From Paenibacillus sp. (GTDB taxonomy: Bacteria; Bacillota; Bacilli; Paenibacillales; Paenibacillaceae), in assembly GCA_031254035.1 (NCBI GenBank), contig JAIRVF010000057.1, positions 1 to 64,000 on the forward strand: DNA of 64,000 nt, read 5' to 3'. Of this stretch, positions 14,406 to 22,907 are shown piece after piece. Each line of letters begins with the position of its first letter. Position 1 is the stretch's first letter. Both the position numbers and the translations under genes were made by a program. Below the pieces are notes generated by a model. That model worked only from the letters and a program-made list of their open reading frames with translations. It was not told the DNA's origin and did not search any database.

Positions 14406-14852
14406 TTAGGCCCGCTTCCGCTGCAATTCTTGTTCAAGCCTGGTAACAGCCTCGTTTTCTTCTGCATTTTCCGTGGCTTCGCGATGGGAAATGATCTGAA
14501 CCGTTTCCCCCTTGGCTGCAAACTCTAAACAAGTATGCTCCATAATCTGCACCGCATGACCCAGCTTCAGCTCGCTAATCGTCCCGTTCATTCTGCATAA
14601 GCAAACGTGCACCGTTCCCTGCCCTTCCCGATAAGCTGCTTCAAAGAGAGGGGTCATGTCCCCAGACTCCCCTGCAACAGTTTGGCGGGCAACCTGTACT
14701 GTATAGGAGGAGACACCTGGAATGGCTCCTTTCGTTTCCCTCTTATCCGCAATGATTCGTGAGTTTCTCCAGGCAAGAAAACCGGCGGCAGCAAGAATCA
14801 ATATGCCTATTCCGCATCCGATATAAACGATCAAATTTTCACCTTCATCCAT
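14406..14852 (-). CDS. single-pass membrane protein of unknown function
   Basis: A 148-residue protein. Residues 7-27 are a membrane helix near the N-terminus, followed by a soluble domain of about 100 residues with two Cys (VHVCLCRMNG) and an acidic, coiled-coil-like tail (ATENAEENEAVTRLEQELQR). The N-terminus is short and acidic, so the soluble part is probably cytoplasmic. No family is recognised. Confidence 0.65.
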   Translation of the reverse strand: MDEGENLIVYIGCGIGILILAAAGFLAWRNSRIIADKRETKGAIPGVSSYTVQVARQTVAGESGDMTPLFEAAYREGQGTVHVCLCRMNGTISELKLGHAVQIMEHTCLEFAAKGETVQIISHREATENAEENEAVTRLEQELQRKRA

Positions 14853-14913
14853 CTCATTTCAGAACCGTGCATAATCCTCATTTGTTAAAAATAGATTATC
14901 CATAACGCCAACA

Positions 14914-15438
14914 CTACAGCTTTTTCAGCATATGAATATCCTCGGGTTCCAGCCGGAACAACTCTTCATCGACCTGATCGGTAATTTTACCGCCGCTAGC
15001 CATATAAAAATGAACCGCGGATTCCGCTTCCGTGGAGGAAATGTATAAATAGGATGCCCCGCGCTCCTTGGCTTCTCTGCTAAGCTCCTCGATGATTCGC
15101 GTCCCGATCCCTTGTCTGCGGTAATCACGGCTGACATACATCAGATCCACTTGAAGCCGATCTTGATGCTCCCCGCGAAACCGGTGTCCGAGCACACCGA
15201 ATCCAACAAGTGTATCCTCATCAAAAGCACCGAAAGCAATGCCGCCGCCCTTGAGCTCTTCTTCGAACCGCTCTATCATTTCCAACGTATATTTATCATC
15301 CCAGGTCGGACATTCATGTCCCGCAGGAACCGCTTCAAGTACGCCATTGTTCATTTTGTAAATTTTCTCTATCGTTTCCGATCTATCGATATGCCGGATT
15401 AGCCCGGACTCATGCAGTTGCATCTGTCTTATCATCAT
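14914..15438 (-). CDS. GNAT family N-acetyltransferase
   Basis: A 174-residue protein; ATG at 15438 is chosen because AGGGGGG lies 10 bases upstream, whereas a further in-frame start 14 codons earlier has none. The acetyl-CoA loop is YVSRDYRRQGIGTRIIEELS, followed by YLYISSTEAESAVHFYMASG. The N-terminal part (about residues 20-45) carries a HECPTWDDKY block. The substrate is unknown. Confidence 0.85.
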   Translation of the reverse strand: MMIRQMQLHESGLIRHIDRSETIEKIYKMNNGVLEAVPAGHECPTWDDKYTLEMIERFEEELKGGGIAFGAFDEDTLVGFGVLGHRFRGEHQDRLQVDLMYVSRDYRRQGIGTRIIEELSREAKERGASYLYISSTEAESAVHFYMASGGKITDQVDEELFRLEPEDIHMLKKL

Positions 15439-15601
15439 TGGTTCGTATCCCCCTAATATGTTTTTTTCAGCCTCCTTCAAATGAGCTTATATTGGGAAAT
15501 GCGGTCATCCATTTTTTAATAGCTTCACAGCTCCTCTCTTTTATTTTATTATACGGATATTTTGCAAAAATCCAATAAGTGGGTTTCCATAATTCCAAGA
15601 C

Positions 15602-15631
15602 AAAAAAAGCCCCCAGCCGAATCAGCCGAGG
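15602..15631 (-). terminator. Rho-independent terminator
   Basis: On the minus strand CCTCGGCTG pairs with CGGCTGGGG (three G-T pairs) around a tight loop, then GC and seven T. It ends the EamA transporter gene. Confidence 0.6.
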
Positions 15632-15683
15632 ACCAAAAAGAGATATCTGCAGTTAAACCGTATTCGTTTTATGAAAAGAATCG

Positions 15684-16604
15684 TTAGGGACGGGCTGTAG
15701 TTTCCTTCGTTTCATACAGCGGCCGTCCCTTTCGCTTTGAAAAACGGATTTGTGGAATGGCAATACCGATAAAAATGAGTACGATGCCCATCCACTGAAG
15801 TCCGCTCACATGCTCATGCACAAGCAGCACCGATGCAACAACCGCCGCAGGAAGCTCAGCGGCTCCGAGAATAGCCCCTGTTCCTGAACCGACTTTCGGC
15901 ATTCCAATGGAAAAGAAAACGACGGGAATCAAAATGCCGAGAATACCCAGCGCAATGCCGTATTTCCAAAGTCCATCTACAAGCGCCCCGTCCCATAAAA
16001 AGGAGGGAGAAGCAAATACCGACAAAACGATGACGCCGGAGCCCGTCGTCATGAAGAAGCTTTTGCTGAATGCGGGCACCGTAGTCCCCACCCGTCCGCT
16101 GACAAACATGTAGAGAGCAAAGGAAAAAGCAGAGAGCAATCCGTAAACGACACCCATCAAATCCAGTGATCCGCCAGCCTCGCCAATGACTCCTCCGGCC
16201 AGCAAGGTTCCCGCAATCAAAATGATGATGGATACGACCTTGCCCCGGCTAGGAAAACGGCGGTCCGCCACCGCTTCTAGGAGAACACCAATCCAGGTAA
16301 ATTGAAATAAAAGAACGACGGAGATCGATGCAGGCAGATGCTCAATAGTCTTCCCGTAAAAAATCGACGTACCGCTCATGGTAATGCCGACGAAAAGAAG
16401 AGACAGCCACTGCTTCGGAGACAGCTTTTTGCGGGAAAAGACCAGCATAAGAATAAGCAGAAACGTCCAGCCGAACACATATTGTCCGCCAAGCATCTGA
16501 TTGACCGTAAAGCCTTCCTTCATGCCAATCTTCATAATGGAAGACAGTATGCCGTAGCTGCATGCCCCTATCAATATCAGCAACGAGTATTTTAGTTTGT
16601 TCAT
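15684..16604 (-). CDS. EamA/DMT family transporter
   Basis: A 306-residue membrane protein with ten hydrophobic segments in two EamA repeats, the usual architecture of drug/metabolite transporters. ATG at 16604 is chosen over upstream starts because GGAGG lies 7 bases before it. In the second repeat, the GAAELPAAVVASVLL and HVSGLQWMGIVLIFIGI segments are typical. The substrate cannot be told from sequence. A hairpin with a U-tract (16641-16670) precedes it, either the end of the nrdDG operon or a leader attenuator. Confidence 0.85.
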   Translation of the reverse strand: MNKLKYSLLILIGACSYGILSSIMKIGMKEGFTVNQMLGGQYVFGWTFLLILMLVFSRKKLSPKQWLSLLFVGITMSGTSIFYGKTIEHLPASISVVLLFQFTWIGVLLEAVADRRFPSRGKVVSIIILIAGTLLAGGVIGEAGGSLDLMGVVYGLLSAFSFALYMFVSGRVGTTVPAFSKSFFMTTGSGVIVLSVFASPSFLWDGALVDGLWKYGIALGILGILIPVVFFSIGMPKVGSGTGAILGAAELPAAVVASVLLVHEHVSGLQWMGIVLIFIGIAIPQIRFSKRKGRPLYETKETTARP

Positions 16605-16640
16605 ATTCATTCCTCCGTATGCCATGTTGCGCAACCACCA

Positions 16641-16670
16641 AAAACCCCCTGCCCTAGAAGGACAGGGGGC
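16641..16670 (-). terminator. terminator between nrdG and the EamA gene
   Basis: On the minus strand CCCCCTGTCC and GGGCAGGGGG pair and are followed by TTTTT. It lies 165 bases after nrdG and only about 37 bases before the EamA start, so it may also act as an attenuator. No known riboswitch core was recognised in 16671-16833. Confidence 0.7.
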
Positions 16671-16833
16671 GAACGAAACCGACGACCGCAAGTCCTCGTT
16701 AAAATTTCGCCACTCGCGAACGAATCGGAGTTTAAAATCAGGTGATGCATTATCTAGATGTCAGACCATCCAGGCCAAGTTGCTTATAGAATGACATATT
16801 AAAGGATTCTCCCGAAGGCGTCAATGAACTACG

Positions 16834-17364
16834 TTAACAGAATAAAGCCTCTTTCCATTTTCCGTTATTCCTTTCCCAAATGCGCTGATTCCTGCTTCCT
16901 CTGAAGGGAATGGTCAAGTCCCGCTGCTGCAGCTCGAATCTTCCGTCCACAAGCACATCGCAGTAGGAAAGAAGTTCCTTTTTATATGGATCGGCGCTTG
17001 TTAAAAGCTCTTCAAGCGTGTAACCCGTATATGCCCAAATATGCTTTCCCTCCAGGCGCAGCCTTAGAGCCACTTGACTCATGCCTTCTGCCTGTAGAAA
17101 AGGATCGCCCCCGGACAGAGTAATATCTGTAAGCGGGTTGCTTCCGGCTTCCCGGACGATCTCGGCAATGCTCCGCGGCTGGCCACTGCGCATGTTCCAG
17201 GACTGCGGATTATGGCATCCTTCGCAGCGGTGCGGGCACCCTGCGCAAAAAATAACGGTACGCAGACCTTCCCCATCCACCACGCTGTCATGGATGATAT
17301 CCATGATCCACACTGTGTTCCCCCTGTTTCCCGGGACTCTCGACATATCACACATGCCGTTCAT
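16834..17364 (-). CDS. nrdG: anaerobic ribonucleotide reductase activating protein
   Basis: A radical SAM activase of about 176 residues. It uses a 4Fe-4S cluster and S-adenosylmethionine to generate the glycyl radical on NrdD. The cluster Cys are in CAGCPHRCEGCHNP (Cys43, Cys47, Cys50 in the Cx3Cx2C pattern), followed by the SAM-binding ITLSGGDPF and a VDGRFE strand typical of NrdG. ATG at 17364 has GGGAG 9 bases upstream. It starts 15 bases after the stop of nrdD, in the same operon under the NrdR boxes at 19289-19338. Confidence 0.95.
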   Translation of the reverse strand: MNGMCDMSRVPGNRGNTVWIMDIIHDSVVDGEGLRTVIFCAGCPHRCEGCHNPQSWNMRSGQPRSIAEIVREAGSNPLTDITLSGGDPFLQAEGMSQVALRLRLEGKHIWAYTGYTLEELLTSADPYKKELLSYCDVLVDGRFELQQRDLTIPFRGSRNQRIWERNNGKWKEALFC

Positions 17365-17378
17365 CGCCTTCACGCTCC

Positions 17379-19241
17379 CTATCTGCCATGCTTAATCCGA
17401 TCGGCTTCCTCGGCACGTTTGGCAGGATTCCATTTGTCCATATCTCCCACCAAATACCCGGTTATCCGCCGGATCCGCTCGATTTGGCCATCCTTTGCGC
17501 CACAGGCTGGGCAATCTTGAGCGATCATTCCGCTGTACCCACAACTTTTGCAGCGGTCCACCGGATGATTGATCGAACCGTAGCCGATTCCATTCTCCGC
17601 CATACACCTTACAATCCGGTCTAAAGCCGCTGTATTGTGAATCACCGATCCATCCACTTCAACATAGGTAATATGTCCCGCATTGCAGAGTTCGTGATAG
17701 GGAGCTTCCAAGTTGATTTTTTGTGCGGCCGTAATTGGATAATAGACCGGAATATGAAATGAATTCGTATAATAATCCCGATCTGTGATTCCGGGAATGA
17801 TGCCGAATTGGTCCTTATCATTTTTCACGAATTTGCCCGACAGCCCCTCCGCAGGAGTCGCAATCAAGGAGTAATTCAAACCGCTATCCCTTGTCTCACG
17901 GTCCATCCGTTCGCGCATAGAGCGGATGATCTCCAGCCCACGCCGCTGCATTTCGGGATTTTGACCGTGATGCTCTCCATACATAGCCGTCAATGATTCA
18001 GCTAGGCCAATGAAGCCGACGCTTAACGTGCCCTGCTTGAGCACCTCTTCTAGATGATCATGGGGCTGCAGATGTTCTCCACCCTTCCATACGCCTTGGG
18101 AATACAGAAAGCGGAAATTTCCGGCCTGCCGGCCTGTTTGATAAACGTAACGCTCATGAAGTTGTTTGATTGCCAATTCCATGGTTTCTTCTAGACGCTG
18201 GTCAAACTCTGCGGGGCTGGCGGACATCAATGCGAGTTTGACAAGATTAATCGAGGTGAATGAGAGATTCCCTCTACCAATCGCATTTTCCTCCCCGTTG
18301 ACGTTCCCCATAACGCGTGTCCGACATCCCATATAGCAAACCTCGCTTTCCGGTGTACCTCTGTCATAGACGCTATTGAACGGTGTATCCAGAAAGGAAA
18401 AGTTCGGGAACATCCGGAGGGCAGTCGTCTCCAGAGCCAGCTTGTACAAATCATAGTTTGGATCTTCCGGCTCAAAATTCACTCCGGACTTCACCTTGAA
18501 GATCTGTATCGGAAAAATGGGTGTCTCACCATTCCCCAAACCGCGCTGCGTTGCCAAAAGCAGCTGTGTTACCAACATTCTCCCATATACCGATGTATCC
18601 GTACCATAATTGATCGATATAAATGGAACCTGCCCGCCGCCCCTTGAATGCATCGAATTCGCATTATGTATAAATGCCTCGCATGCCTGAAATACGTCAC
18701 GTTCGGTCATTTTCCAAGCTTCCTTCTTCAGGTCAAAATCTTCGTGCAGAGGCAGCTCCTTCAGCAAACTCAGCTTCTTTTCAAAGGTTTTACGGACATA
18801 AGGCGCAAGATCGTAATCAAACATAGGATAAGCCTGTCCACCATGCTGCTGATTCTGATTAGCCTGCAAAATGATGGACGACAGCGCCAGGGCACTCTTG
18901 ATGTCCTGAGGTTCGCGCATTTGGCCGTGACCAGTGTTAAAGCCTCCTCTGAGAAGCTTTCCTAGCGGAATTTGGCAGCAGGTTGTCGTGCCCGCCGCGT
19001 AGAAATCGAGGTCATGCGGATATAATATATTTTGCTCCAAAGCTTCCCTGACTTCAGGTGATAACAGATTTTCATAGGTGTACAATCTTGCGCTTTCGCT
19101 TCCAAATTTGCTCATAAGCCCCATAGGCGATTTCCCGTCGACATTGGCATTTTCCTGCAGCAAATCTGGGTTTCCGGTTTGTAACATATCATGAAAGGAA
19201 CGCCAGAGCTGATCGGCCTGATCCTGTTTTAGATCCTTCAT
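17379..19241 (-). CDS. nrdD: anaerobic ribonucleoside-triphosphate reductase
   Basis: A class III ribonucleotide reductase of 620 residues making dNTPs without oxygen. The C-terminus has the zinc site CKSCGYSG...CPACG and the glycyl radical motif RRITGYLVGD with the radical Gly at about residue 595. It is about 90 residues shorter than E. coli NrdD and begins without an ATP-cone, so allosteric activity control by that domain is absent. AGGAGG precedes the ATG. Two NrdR boxes lie 50-100 bases upstream. Confidence 0.95.
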   Translation of the reverse strand: MKDLKQDQADQLWRSFHDMLQTGNPDLLQENANVDGKSPMGLMSKFGSESARLYTYENLLSPEVREALEQNILYPHDLDFYAAGTTTCCQIPLGKLLRGGFNTGHGQMREPQDIKSALALSSIILQANQNQQHGGQAYPMFDYDLAPYVRKTFEKKLSLLKELPLHEDFDLKKEAWKMTERDVFQACEAFIHNANSMHSRGGGQVPFISINYGTDTSVYGRMLVTQLLLATQRGLGNGETPIFPIQIFKVKSGVNFEPEDPNYDLYKLALETTALRMFPNFSFLDTPFNSVYDRGTPESEVCYMGCRTRVMGNVNGEENAIGRGNLSFTSINLVKLALMSASPAEFDQRLEETMELAIKQLHERYVYQTGRQAGNFRFLYSQGVWKGGEHLQPHDHLEEVLKQGTLSVGFIGLAESLTAMYGEHHGQNPEMQRRGLEIIRSMRERMDRETRDSGLNYSLIATPAEGLSGKFVKNDKDQFGIIPGITDRDYYTNSFHIPVYYPITAAQKINLEAPYHELCNAGHITYVEVDGSVIHNTAALDRIVRCMAENGIGYGSINHPVDRCKSCGYSGMIAQDCPACGAKDGQIERIRRITGYLVGDMDKWNPAKRAEEADRIKHGR

Positions 19242-19288
19242 TAAAACTTCCTCCTAGCAGTGTGAAATAAGATACTCAACCCCCTGAG

Positions 19289-19338
19289 CACAATATATAG
19301 TATTAAAAACATAAATTCGACACTATATATATTGTCAC
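19289..19338 (-). promoter_or_regulatory. pair of NrdR boxes
   Basis: CACAATATATAGTATT at 19289-19304 and GACACTATATATATTGTC at 19319-19336 each resemble the NrdR consensus (ACACwATATATwGTGT type). Their centres are about 31 bases apart, three helical turns, the usual arrangement for NrdR repression of nrd operons. They lie directly upstream of nrdD. Confidence 0.8.
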
Positions 19339-19369
19339 ACCCTGATGAAAAATTTTTAACTTTCTTCTA

Positions 19370-19471
19370 GTGCGTGTTCAAAAAGATCGATTTTCAGCAC
19401 CGAGGCCTATGCTTCCGATGAAGATTACTCGATCGGTTTTCTTATCAAAAGCGAACTTTTTGAATAACCTC
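19370..19471. mobile_element. MITE-like element, family A, short copy
   Basis: About 102 bp, non-coding. The left end GTGCGTGTTCAAAAAG and the right end CTTTTTGAATAACCTC are inverted, and the inside holds TTTTCAGCACCGA and TATGCTTCCGATG. The same ends and inner blocks occur at 34201-34490, and a right-end scrap lies at 52529-52562. Confidence 0.7.
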
Positions 19472-19474
19472 TAA

Positions 19475-20416
19475 TTAACGATCAAACGTCATCCCCTGCA
19501 AAAAAGGAGGCCCCGGCATAAAACCTAGTCGATAACACAAAGATTCGAGCGAATGTCCGTGCATAATGCAGATACGAATAAGCGGCTCCCCGTTTTGCGC
19601 CAAAACGGTTAAGGCCCGCTGGAGCATGCTCGTCGCCACCCCCCGGCCCTTGAAAGCAGGCAGCACAGCAAGTTCGTCAATCGTTGGAAATCCTCCCCGT
19701 GAACCAATCAGACAAACACCGATCAAGGCATGCGTGGCATCATCAAAAACAAAACTTGATGCTTCCAGCACCCCCTTCGGGCTGTGGGCGGCATACTCGC
19801 GAAGTCGATGCAGCATTTGCCGGAAAGTGGAAGATGGCGGCTTTACGTTACCGCTTTCGCTCGCGTGCTTAAATAGAAACAATCCAGCTTCGCGCTCCAA
19901 TTTCAGATGTGGCTCACCAGCTTCGCAGATGATTTCGGCCGGGCGCCAAGTCAAATGTTTAGAAGAAACATTGCTACATTCGGACGTCGGACGCTGCATC
20001 CATCGAAATCTGCCTGAGTCTGGCCTGAAACCGGCCCTGATGTATACATCCACATCGTCGTCCGGGATAGTAAGTGCACGAAACGGTTGTTCCATGCCGC
20101 CTATCTGCTGCAGTGCTTTTGCAATCATCCTAACCATTTCCGGATCAGCCTTAAAGGGCGGAATCGTAAAAAGATACGTTAGCGCGCGGGACGACAAGGC
20201 AAGCCCGCCCTGAATGGTTTGGTCTTTTTTGAGCCAGAAAGGTGTTTCCCCCGCAGGAAGCAGACTCCCGATTTCATTATGGCGAAAGCCAATCATCGCT
20301 TGATGATAATAAACGGAAAAATACCGTTCCCATTTCGTAGCTTCAGCCCTGCATAAATAAAATGGTTCCGTAAGATCGAGCCTAAGCTGATCCTCCGGCC
20401 TTCCCTTATAGTCCAT
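19475..20416 (-). CDS. GNAT acetyltransferase, two-domain
   Basis: A 313-residue protein. The C-terminal half (about residues 205-313) has the acetyl-CoA motif ELAVLPAFKGRGVATSMLQR and a distal YRLGFMPGP block. The N-terminal half (LALSSRALTYLFTIPPF, MEQPFRALTIP) looks like a degenerate second GNAT fold, without the Arg/Gly-rich loop. The substrate is unknown. The family A element ends 3 bases after its stop codon. Confidence 0.8.
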   Translation of the reverse strand: MDYKGRPEDQLRLDLTEPFYLCRAEATKWERYFSVYYHQAMIGFRHNEIGSLLPAGETPFWLKKDQTIQGGLALSSRALTYLFTIPPFKADPEMVRMIAKALQQIGGMEQPFRALTIPDDDVDVYIRAGFRPDSGRFRWMQRPTSECSNVSSKHLTWRPAEIICEAGEPHLKLEREAGLFLFKHASESGNVKPPSSTFRQMLHRLREYAAHSPKGVLEASSFVFDDATHALIGVCLIGSRGGFPTIDELAVLPAFKGRGVATSMLQRALTVLAQNGEPLIRICIMHGHSLESLCYRLGFMPGPPFLQGMTFDR

Positions 20417-20639
20417 ACAAGAACGAACCTCCTTTTGCCCTCTAAAAAGCCTCCATATTAGACTACGTTCCAGTTATCCGGTTTCATGCCGAAAGTTCCT
20501 TTTTGTTAAGGTTCATAAGATGCCCCTGCGGCATGCAACTGGATAACTTCAGCCAGCAGCAAATTTATCTGGTAATTTTTATCAACTTGCAATATTATGA
20601 AACTATGTCCCACGTATTAAAACCCAAATCGAAAGAGGA

Positions 20640-20865
20640 GGTCCTGCATGCCAGCTGCCGCTCCGTGCTTGGCTATAGCCTCGGAACAACACGGAAGGAA
20701 CGTCCAGAATCCTTGAGGGAAACGGCGGAACTCGTGTTTGGCCTGCTCGAGACAGGTAAGCTGCAGATTCATATCGGCAAAACTTTTCCGCTGCATGAAG
20801 CTGCTTTGGCCCATGAATGGGTGGAAAGCCGACAAAGTACCGGCAAGGTGTTGTTATCTGTATGA
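20640..20865 (+). pseudogene. C-terminal remnant of a quinone oxidoreductase / MDR dehydrogenase
   Basis: The frame ending at 20865 reads like the last 65-70 residues of a zinc-type alcohol dehydrogenase or NADPH:quinone reductase (SVLGYSLGTTRKERPE, VFGLLETGKLQIHIGKTFPL, HEAALAHEWVESRQSTGKVL). The catalytic and Rossmann parts are missing, and no start codon with a ribosome binding site precedes it. A family B element begins at the very next base after the stop. Confidence 0.75.
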
Positions 20866-20953
20866 GGCTCAATACTGAAATCTAGTTTTTGACATTTTAC
20901 GAGGTGACAGCTACTTTCGCTTTTTTGTCAAACACTAAACATGATATTGAGCC
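20866..20953. mobile_element. MITE-like element, family B, 88-bp copy
   Basis: GGCTCAATACTGAAAT at the left and ATGATATTGAGCC at the right are inverted ends. The inside has TTTTTGACAT and GCTACTTTCGCTTTTTTG. A 257-bp relative lies at 26552-26808. No coding capacity. Confidence 0.7.
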
Positions 20954-21025
20954 CTTTAAAAAGATGAAAAAAAGGGATGTTCCAAAAAGTCCATTTAACC
21001 AGACTTTTCGGAATATCCCCTTGCT

Positions 21026-21418
21026 TTATGATTGCGTATGTTCGGACCCTTTGACTCGATCTAGTTCGATCAGCCAGCAATCCCGATATTCGCCTTCATG
21101 CCGTTCATGTTGAGGCAGCAGTTTTTTCTTAATGAATCCGCATTTCTCATATACCCGGACTGCGCGGGTATTCCATGCTTGCGGATCCATAACAATCCGA
21201 TCAGCCTTCAGCTCCACTAGCAAATATTTCACCATGGATTGAATCAGTACCGTACCAATCCCGCGGTTCCAGTAATCCGGTTCGCCGATAAATTGGTCCA
21301 TGCCGAAAATCCGCTCCTGAGTACCCGCACGTGGATCGCCAAGCCATGCAGCCAGCAGCAGAGCATCTTCTTCCGTCAGAGACCTAACTGAAAGCTCCCC
21401 TTCATTAAAAAGGATCAT
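21026..21418 (-). CDS. AAC(6')-like acetyltransferase with an internal deletion
   Basis: A 130-residue protein. N-terminus MILFNEGELSVRSLTEEDA and C-terminal part FGMDQFIGEPDYWNRGIGT, DPQAWNTRAVRVYEKCGF and EGEYRDCWLIE match the aminoglycoside 6'-N-acetyltransferase-like (RimJ/RimL) group, normally about 180 residues. Between AWLGDPR and ERIFGMDQ about 50 residues of the usual fold are missing, in frame. The central strands of the acetyl-CoA fold are therefore gone and activity is doubtful. Its ATG overlaps the stop of the DinB-like gene (ATGA). Confidence 0.75.
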   Translation of the reverse strand: MILFNEGELSVRSLTEEDALLLAAWLGDPRAGTQERIFGMDQFIGEPDYWNRGIGTVLIQSMVKYLLVELKADRIVMDPQAWNTRAVRVYEKCGFIKKKLLPQHERHEGEYRDCWLIELDRVKGSEHTQS

Positions 21419-21876
21419 GCCAGCTCTGCAAGATATGTATTGATCTGCGCGATATGATGCTGGTCATGCTCGTAAAAATCCACCAAATACTCATCAACGG
21501 ACAATTTACCGTCATGCTTATAGTCGAACTCCGACTCAGGGATGCTTTCAATGACTTCGAGCAGTTCCTTGCGCACCTCCACGGTCTGGCGGATCAAATC
21601 GTTTTTGCTCTGTGTTAGACCATATGCCGCCGCATTGCAGTTGAATTCGTTAAAGTCCAGATTTTCCATCGTCAGCGGCTGATGCTCGGCCATTGGACGG
21701 ACGGCATGCTCCAGAAAATATTTATCCCAAAGCATGATATGGCTAATAATATCCCGCGGTGACCATTTGCCTTCCGCAATCGGACCTGCCCACTGTTCCT
21801 CTGGCAATCGGTCCAACGATTCGGCGAATTCGATTAATTCTGCGAAAGCTTGCAGTTTCTCTTGTTTCGTATTCAT
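21415..21876 (-). CDS. DinB-like superfamily protein
   Basis: A 153-residue helical protein with the DinB/YfiT metal-binding pattern: His in SPRDIISHIMLWDKYF and a C-terminal DFYEHDQHHIAQINTYL with two more His. These four-helix proteins bind a divalent metal; some are thiol transferases (bacillithiol dependent), and most have no known role. It is translationally coupled to the AAC(6')-like gene. Confidence 0.85.
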   Translation of the reverse strand: MNTKQEKLQAFAELIEFAESLDRLPEEQWAGPIAEGKWSPRDIISHIMLWDKYFLEHAVRPMAEHQPLTMENLDFNEFNCNAAAYGLTQSKNDLIRQTVEVRKELLEVIESIPESEFDYKHDGKLSVDEYLVDFYEHDQHHIAQINTYLAELA

Positions 21877-22034
21877 TAGTGTTTCTCCTTTGCATGATCA
21901 AAATTTTAATATTCTTTCCTGATCATACCATTTCACTAGGTACAAAACAAGAACATTTGTTCTTTGTTTTGACTGGGACAGCCATTCCGAAAAGAAATAG
22001 CCAGGTGCATCAGAATGGTGTCCCGCCCAATATT

Positions 22035-22088
22035 CCGTCCCCTCTGCTACTTTCGCTTTTTTGACAAGCACTAATCATGGTGTTGAGC
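22035..22088. repeat. right-end fragment of a family B element
   Basis: CTACTTTCGCTTTTTTGAC, CACTAATCATGGTG and TTGAGC match the right halves of 20866-20953 and 26552-26808. The left half is absent or diverged. Confidence 0.55.
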
Positions 22089-22093
22089 TTGAA

Positions 22094-22906
22094 TTACAGC
22101 GGCAAACTTCTTTTTCTGAACATCATGATCCCTGCGGAAAATCCGGCGATTCCAACTCCCAATAAAATGAGGACAACCGGAGCCCAATGAACCGTTCCTT
22201 TAACGATGTCTGCGGTATTAAACAGCGAAAACAGGGAAATATGCTTCATCCAGGCAAGTTTGTCGCTAATTTTACCCACCAGATTCAAGCTAAAAAAGAC
22301 AAAAACGATCGCACCCGATATTCCGAGCGCCCTTTTCTCATCATTCAAAACTGCCGATATGAAAAAGCTGATTCCGCAAATCGCAAAGAAAAGCAGAAGC
22401 GCACCCAAATTCAGCTGCAAGAAGCCTTTTGAATCAAAGTCACTGAGGTTCCCGATAAACCACGCATACCCTCCGTAACCCGCAAGTGTCGTCACTGCGA
22501 CAATGACCAGCAGGCCTGTAAGAAGAACAACGGCTTGGGTCAAAGCTACTTTAACTCGGGTTGTCGGCGCAGACAGCAGATAAGCCATGGAGCCTTGGTC
22601 AACAAGACGGGCCATGAGCTGGGTGGAGGTCATAATGCTGAATATGGAGAGAATTAACATAAACAGCAACCCGTAATATTCCCCTGAAATAAAGGAATCA
22701 ATGGTTCCAAATCCGTTTTCCAACCCAAACGCCCTGCTGAGTCCTTCAGGCATGGATGTAATGAGCTCGTTCATGGTTTCTGACTGCGTCGCCATGTTAG
22801 GATAAATCCAGAACATAAGCAATATATAAAAAGCCGAACCAAATGCATAATTTATCATCGTACGCAGATGGTTTTTCAGCATTTGTCCATACAAGGGCAT
22901 ATTCAT
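22094..22906 (-). CDS. ABC-2 type transporter permease
   Basis: A 270-residue protein with six hydrophobic segments (about residues 20-38, 78-98, 118-140, 165-188, 198-215 and 240-260) and a long extracytoplasmic loop after the first. It pairs with the ATPase encoded 1 base upstream (22908-23791) to form an exporter of unknown substrate, probably a drug or peptide. The whole operon is divergent from a TetR regulator. Without a working ATPase it would be idle. Confidence 0.8.
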   Translation of the reverse strand: MNMPLYGQMLKNHLRTMINYAFGSAFYILLMFWIYPNMATQSETMNELITSMPEGLSRAFGLENGFGTIDSFISGEYYGLLFMLILSIFSIMTSTQLMARLVDQGSMAYLLSAPTTRVKVALTQAVVLLTGLLVIVAVTTLAGYGGYAWFIGNLSDFDSKGFLQLNLGALLLFFAICGISFFISAVLNDEKRALGISGAIVFVFFSLNLVGKISDKLAWMKHISLFSLFNTADIVKGTVHWAPVVLILLGVGIAGFSAGIMMFRKRSLPL

Positions 22907-22907
22907 A

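Noticed and set aside
16671..16833. T-box or other riboswitch before the EamA gene
   Set aside because: No T-box sequence or specifier stem was found; the single hairpin with a T-run is explained by termination of nrdDG.
18648..20213. Long antisense frames over nrdD and the acetyltransferase
   Set aside because: They are mirror effects of codon bias in well-supported genes on the other strand.
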